A stretch of DNA of 34,646 nucleotides from Rhodoferax sp. GTDB taxonomy: Bacteria; Pseudomonadota; Gammaproteobacteria; Burkholderiales; Burkholderiaceae_C. The notes beneath the pieces were generated by a model. The model searched no databases. It saw only the letters and a program-made list of their open reading frames with translations, and was not told where the DNA came from. Shown one piece after another: positions 31,338 to 34,646 of the stretch (positions are counted from its first letter, which is position 1; every line of letters starts with the position of its first letter). Position numbers and translations under genes: made by a program. Location of the stretch: contig JAIPCE010000016.1 in the NCBI GenBank assembly GCA_021738345.1, forward strand, positions 1 to 34,646. Reading direction: 5' to 3'.

Positions 31338-32498
31338 ATGAACACTTGGACTTTAAAGGCTGAAATCACCGGACTGCGGCAGGCATTGCGCTGTGGTCTG
31401 GCCGTTTGCCTGGCAATCGGTCCGGCACTCACCAGCCTGTCGCACGCCGCGACCCGTATCAAGGAAGTCGCGGCCATTGAAGGCGTCCGCAGCAACCAGT
31501 TGACCGGCTTCGGGTTGGTGGTGGGCCTCGACGGCACCGGCGACCAAACCACCCAGATGCCCTACACCACCCAGGGCCTGGCCAACTACATGCAACAACT
31601 GGGCTTGACCTTGACGCCCGCGTCGCTGACCCAACTGCAAATGAAAAATGTGGCAGGCGTGCTGGTCACCGCGCAGCTTCCTGCATTTGCCCGTCCCGGC
31701 CAACTGCTGGACATCAACGTCTCGTCGCTCGGCAACGCCAAGTCGCTCAAGGGCGGCACGCTGATTGCGACGCCGCTCAAGGGCGCCGACGGCGAGGTCT
31801 ACGCGCTGGCGCAAGGCAATTTGATTGTGGCTGGTGCCGGCGCGTCTGCGGGCGGCAGCAAAGTGCAGGTCAACCACCTGAGTGCCGGCCGGATTCCGGA
31901 TGGTGCCCAGGTCGAACGTTTAGTCCCTACCGCACTGCAAGACGGACCCACCGTCAGCCTGAGCCTGAATGCGAGCGATTTCCAGACCGCACGCAAGGTG
32001 GCGCAAACCATCAACCGCAAGTTTGGCGAAGGCGTGGCACGCGCGCTCGACGGACGCACGGTACAGGTCAATGCGCCGCAAAGCCCTAACGAGCGCATCA
32101 CCTTCCTGGCGGAAATGGAAGAGCTTCCAGTCGAAGCGTCCATCGCCGCAGCCAAGGTCATCATCAATTCGCGCACCGGTTCGATCGTGTTGAACCAGGC
32201 GGTGACCCTGGGTGCCTGCGCGATTGCGCACGGCAATCTGTCGATCAGTATTTCATCGACGCCGATCATTAGCCAACCCAACCCCATGTCCACTGGCGGT
32301 CAAACCGTAGTGACCGAAAAGGCCAACATCGAGATCAAGCAGGAGCCCGGCAAGCTGATCCAGATTCCCGCAGCCGCCCAGTTGGCCGATGTGGTGCGGG
32401 CCCTTAATTCCCTGGGCGCGACGCCGCAGGACCTGTTGGCCATTTTGCAGGCCATCAAGTCCGCCGGGGCGCTCAACGCAGAGCTGGAGGTGATTTGA
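31338..32498 (+). CDS. flgI: FlgI, P-ring protein
   Basis: 386 residues from the chosen ATG; family is about 365-375. Signal peptide LRCGLAVCLAIGPALTSLSHA, then the FlgI opening ATRIKEVAAIEGVRSNQLTGFGLVVGLDGTGDQT and MKNVAGVLVTAQLPAFARPGQ. It forms the periplasmic P ring. The track start at 31287 is a GTG and adds 17 residues before the signal peptide; the ATG has no clear SD. The 65-base gap after flgH contains a small hairpin GACCC-AGTC-GGGTC (31303-31316). Confidence 0.97.
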   Translation: MNTWTLKAEITGLRQALRCGLAVCLAIGPALTSLSHAATRIKEVAAIEGVRSNQLTGFGLVVGLDGTGDQTTQMPYTTQGLANYMQQLGLTLTPASLTQLQMKNVAGVLVTAQLPAFARPGQLLDINVSSLGNAKSLKGGTLIATPLKGADGEVYALAQGNLIVAGAGASAGGSKVQVNHLSAGRIPDGAQVERLVPTALQDGPTVSLSLNASDFQTARKVAQTINRKFGEGVARALDGRTVQVNAPQSPNERITFLAEMEELPVEASIAAAKVIINSRTGSIVLNQAVTLGACAIAHGNLSISISSTPIISQPNPMSTGGQTVVTEKANIEIKQEPGKLIQIPAAAQLADVVRALNSLGATPQDLLAILQAIKSAGALNAELEVI

Positions 32499-32499
32499 T

Positions 32500-33480
32500 A
32501 TGGGATTCGGTTCTGTCTCCAATGCGCACTCTTTGGCCGCCGATGCCCAATCACTGGGTGGTCTGAAGTTTGAAGCGGGCAAAAACAACCCGGAAGCGAT
32601 TCGGGAAACTGCCAAGCAGTTCGAGTCGCTGTTCATGCGCGAACTCATGAAGAGCATGCGCGAAGCGACCTTGAAATCGGGCCTGCTGGAAAGCCCAGGC
32701 GGCGACCTCGGCACCGACCTGCTGGACCAACAGTTTGCGGTGCAAATGTCGGGGCAGCCCGGCGGTTTGTCCGACCTGATCGCCCAACAACTGACGCGCC
32801 AGATGGGCACAACAACGCCGCCCGACGCGACCCGGCCCATGCCGGACGCGGACTCCGACACGGCGTCTGTCAAGGCAAGCTCGCCGCTGTCCACGTCCAC
32901 GCCCACCTCCCTACCGGCACGCGCCAGCGCTGCAACTGCCGCCAGTGCTGCAGTCGCAGGCAGCGCGCCAACACGTTTCGCGGCCAGAACAGCCCGCCCA
33001 CCCACCGAAAACCAAGCCAATTTTGTGCGCCAGCATTCCAGGGTGGCCAACGAGATCGAAAGGGCGACCGGCATACCGGCCGGCTTCATGCTGGGACAGG
33101 CGGGACATGAAACAGGCTGGGGAAAATTCGAGATCAAGCAAAAAGGCGGTGCGCCCTCGCACAACCTGTTCGGCATCAAGGCCGGCGCCAGTTGGACCGG
33201 CAAGGTCGCAGAGGTGACGACCACGGAGTTTGTCGACGGTGTCGCGCAGAAACGGGTGGCGCGGTTTCGGGCCTATGACTCGTATGCCGACGCCTTCAAG
33301 GACTACGCACGCCTTATCTCAGACAGTCCCCGCTACGCCCAGGCCAAGACACAGACCAGCTCGGCCCATGCCTTTGCCAGTGGCCTGCAAAAGGCCGGCT
33401 ATGCCACTGACCCCGACTATGCCGCCAAGCTCAGCCGTGCCATCAACACCACGCTGGCGATTCGGCGCGTTCAGACCTAA
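32500..33480 (+). CDS. flgJ: FlgJ, rod-cap scaffold with peptidoglycan hydrolase domain
   Basis: 326 residues, full-length dual-domain form. N-terminal rod-binding domain (ETAKQFESLFMRELMKSMREATLKSGLLES, residues about 35-100), an Ala/Ser/Thr/Pro linker (about 101-170), and a C-terminal GH73 glucosaminidase domain with the likely catalytic Glu204 in GQAGHETGWGKFEI and FRAYDSYADAFKDYARLI. It opens the wall for rod growth. The ATG follows the flgI stop by one base. Confidence 0.97.
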   Translation: MGFGSVSNAHSLAADAQSLGGLKFEAGKNNPEAIRETAKQFESLFMRELMKSMREATLKSGLLESPGGDLGTDLLDQQFAVQMSGQPGGLSDLIAQQLTRQMGTTTPPDATRPMPDADSDTASVKASSPLSTSTPTSLPARASAATAASAAVAGSAPTRFAARTARPPTENQANFVRQHSRVANEIERATGIPAGFMLGQAGHETGWGKFEIKQKGGAPSHNLFGIKAGASWTGKVAEVTTTEFVDGVAQKRVARFRAYDSYADAFKDYARLISDSPRYAQAKTQTSSAHAFASGLQKAGYATDPDYAAKLSRAINTTLAIRRVQT

Positions 33481-33492
33481 GGCAGACCCACC

Positions 33493-34646
33493 ATGGGCAT
33501 CATGAATATTGGCACGCGGGCGATGCAAGCCAACCAGCTTGCACTCGAGACGGCGGGCAACAATATTGCCAATGTCAATACCAAGGGCTACTCGCGCCAG
33601 AACGTGGTGCTGCAAGTTGTCGAGGGACAGTTCACCGGAGCAGGTTATGTCGGCAAGGGCGTCGACGTACTCACGATTCAACGCAATTTCAGTGCCTTTT
33701 TGACGCGCCAGGCCACCTTGGCCAGTGCCACGCAGTCTGCCGACATCACCCGCGCCGACAACCTAAAACAGTTGGAGACCATTTTTGCCAGCGGCTCCAG
33801 TGGTCTGGGCGCATCGATCAGCGAAATGCTCAACGCCTTCTCGGACGTTGCAAGCGCGCCGACCGACCTGACGGCCCGCACTGTGGTACTGACCCGCGTC
33901 GACGAAGCGGCAGCGCGCATGCGCGCCACTTCGCAGAGCCTGGACGATCTGCAACAAAATGTGACCCAGTCTCTCGAACAAAAGGCCGTGGCCATCAATA
34001 ACCTGGCGCAAAGCATCGCCGCGATCAATAACGACATCAGCCGCACACAGGGCAATGGCCAGACCCCCAATGACCTATTGGACCGGCGCGAACAACTGGT
34101 GCGCGAACTCAACCAATATGTGCAAACCACTTCGGTGGCAGCCAGCGATGGAACCGTGGGAATCTTCATTGCTGCCAGCCAGGCCCTGGTTTTAGGGGCC
34201 AGCGCATCGAGCGTGTCCATCGTTTCGGACGACTTTGGCGACCCGCTCAAAAGCAAACTGGCGATCAGTTCTGGAGGGCAAACCAGCACCCTGGATGAAG
34301 ATGCGCTCGAGGGCGGCGAGGTGGCCGGTCTGCTGCGCTTCCAGAACAAGGACTTGAACGAAGGCCGCAATCTATTGGGCCGCATCACGCTGGGCGTAAC
34401 CACCGCCATGAACGACCAGCACAAGCTGGGCCTGGACCTCGACGGCAACGTGGGCGGCAATATCTTCAGCGCGGTCAGCTTCGAGACACTCAGCATTTTC
34501 GAACCGATCGCACCTGCGCGACTCAATACCGGAGACGCCAGCTTGGGGTTGGCGATCAGCGACCCGAGCCAGTTTGCCGCCTCGGACTATGAAGTGAACT
34601 TCAATTCGGACACCACCGGTAGCATCATTCGACGCTCGGACGGCAC
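33493..34646 (+). CDS. flgK: FlgK, hook-filament junction protein 1, partial (C-terminus beyond right edge)
   Basis: Not in the ORF track because it runs off the window; 384 full codons are visible without a stop. The N-terminus MGIMNIGTRAMQANQLALETAGNNIANVNTKGYSRQNVVL is the FlgK D0 signature, followed by GVDVLTIQRNFSAFLTRQA and NDLLDRREQLVRELNQYV. It is the first hook-filament junction protein and a FlgN client. It starts 12 bases after flgJ with a weak ribosome-binding site (AAGG 10 bases upstream). ATG 33502 is an alternative start. flgL would be expected next. Confidence 0.97.
   Translation, partial: MGIMNIGTRAMQANQLALETAGNNIANVNTKGYSRQNVVLQVVEGQFTGAGYVGKGVDVLTIQRNFSAFLTRQATLASATQSADITRADNLKQLETIFASGSSGLGASISEMLNAFSDVASAPTDLTARTVVLTRVDEAAARMRATSQSLDDLQQNVTQSLEQKAVAINNLAQSIAAINNDISRTQGNGQTPNDLLDRREQLVRELNQYVQTTSVAASDGTVGIFIAASQALVLGASASSVSIVSDDFGDPLKSKLAISSGGQTSTLDEDALEGGEVAGLLRFQNKDLNEGRNLLGRITLGVTTAMNDQHKLGLDLDGNVGGNIFSAVSFETLSIFEPIAPARLNTGDASLGLAISDPSQFAASDYEVNFNSDTTGSIIRRSDG

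Overview
The window is one large flagellar and chemotaxis locus from a betaproteobacterium, most likely Burkholderiales (Comamonadaceae, Rhodoferax-like). That placement is an inference from gene order (flhDC-motAB-cheYZ-flhBAFG-fliA-flgNMA-flgBCDEFGHIJK), the FlhDC master regulator, moderately high GC, and dispersed TTGGGGTCAGAGTCC-type inverted repeats. Both edges cut genes: an octapeptide-repeat protein on the left (minus strand) and flgK on the right (plus strand). Neither appears in the ORF track.

Layout. 1-1455 (minus): N-terminal 485 residues of a protein made almost only of 8-residue repeats, preceded by a near-perfect sigma-28 (FliA) promoter. 1903-5191 (minus): a Sel1-repeat protein overlapping a NodT/OprM-type outer-membrane efflux lipoprotein. 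5284-9051 (minus): fliT, fliS and an oversized fliD, with a sigma-28 promoter in front of fliS. 9209-12803: two flagellin genes head to head, with a strong sigma-28 promoter for the minus-strand copy. 12813-13208: a 14-copy heptamer array and two inverted-repeat elements. 13461-17504 (plus): flhDC, a terminator, motAB, cheY, cheZ. 17620-23749 (plus): flhB-flhA-flhF-flhG-fliA, translationally coupled by short overlaps. 23750-24077: two more inverted-repeat elements between convergent genes. 24078-25654 (minus): flgA, flgM, flgN. 25871 to the right edge (plus): flgBCDEFGHIJK.

How it works together. FlhDC is the class I activator. FlhB/FlhA form the export gate, FlhF/FlhG set flagellar position and number, and the flg operon builds rod, hook, P and L rings and hook-filament junction. 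FliA, restrained by FlgM, then fires late promoters. I can read FliA-type promoters (TAAAGTTT-N11-GCCGATAA) before flgM, fliC-1, fliS and the octapeptide-repeat gene, and a weaker one before motA. This makes the repeat protein a likely late flagellar gene.

Most unusual points: the FliA-controlled octapeptide-repeat protein without a Sec signal; a roughly 485-residue Ala-rich insert in the FliD cap; an FlhG homologue lacking its ATP-binding P-loop; a concentric 30-bp dyad that buries the flhB start codon; and several palindromes sitting in or beside flagellar promoters.
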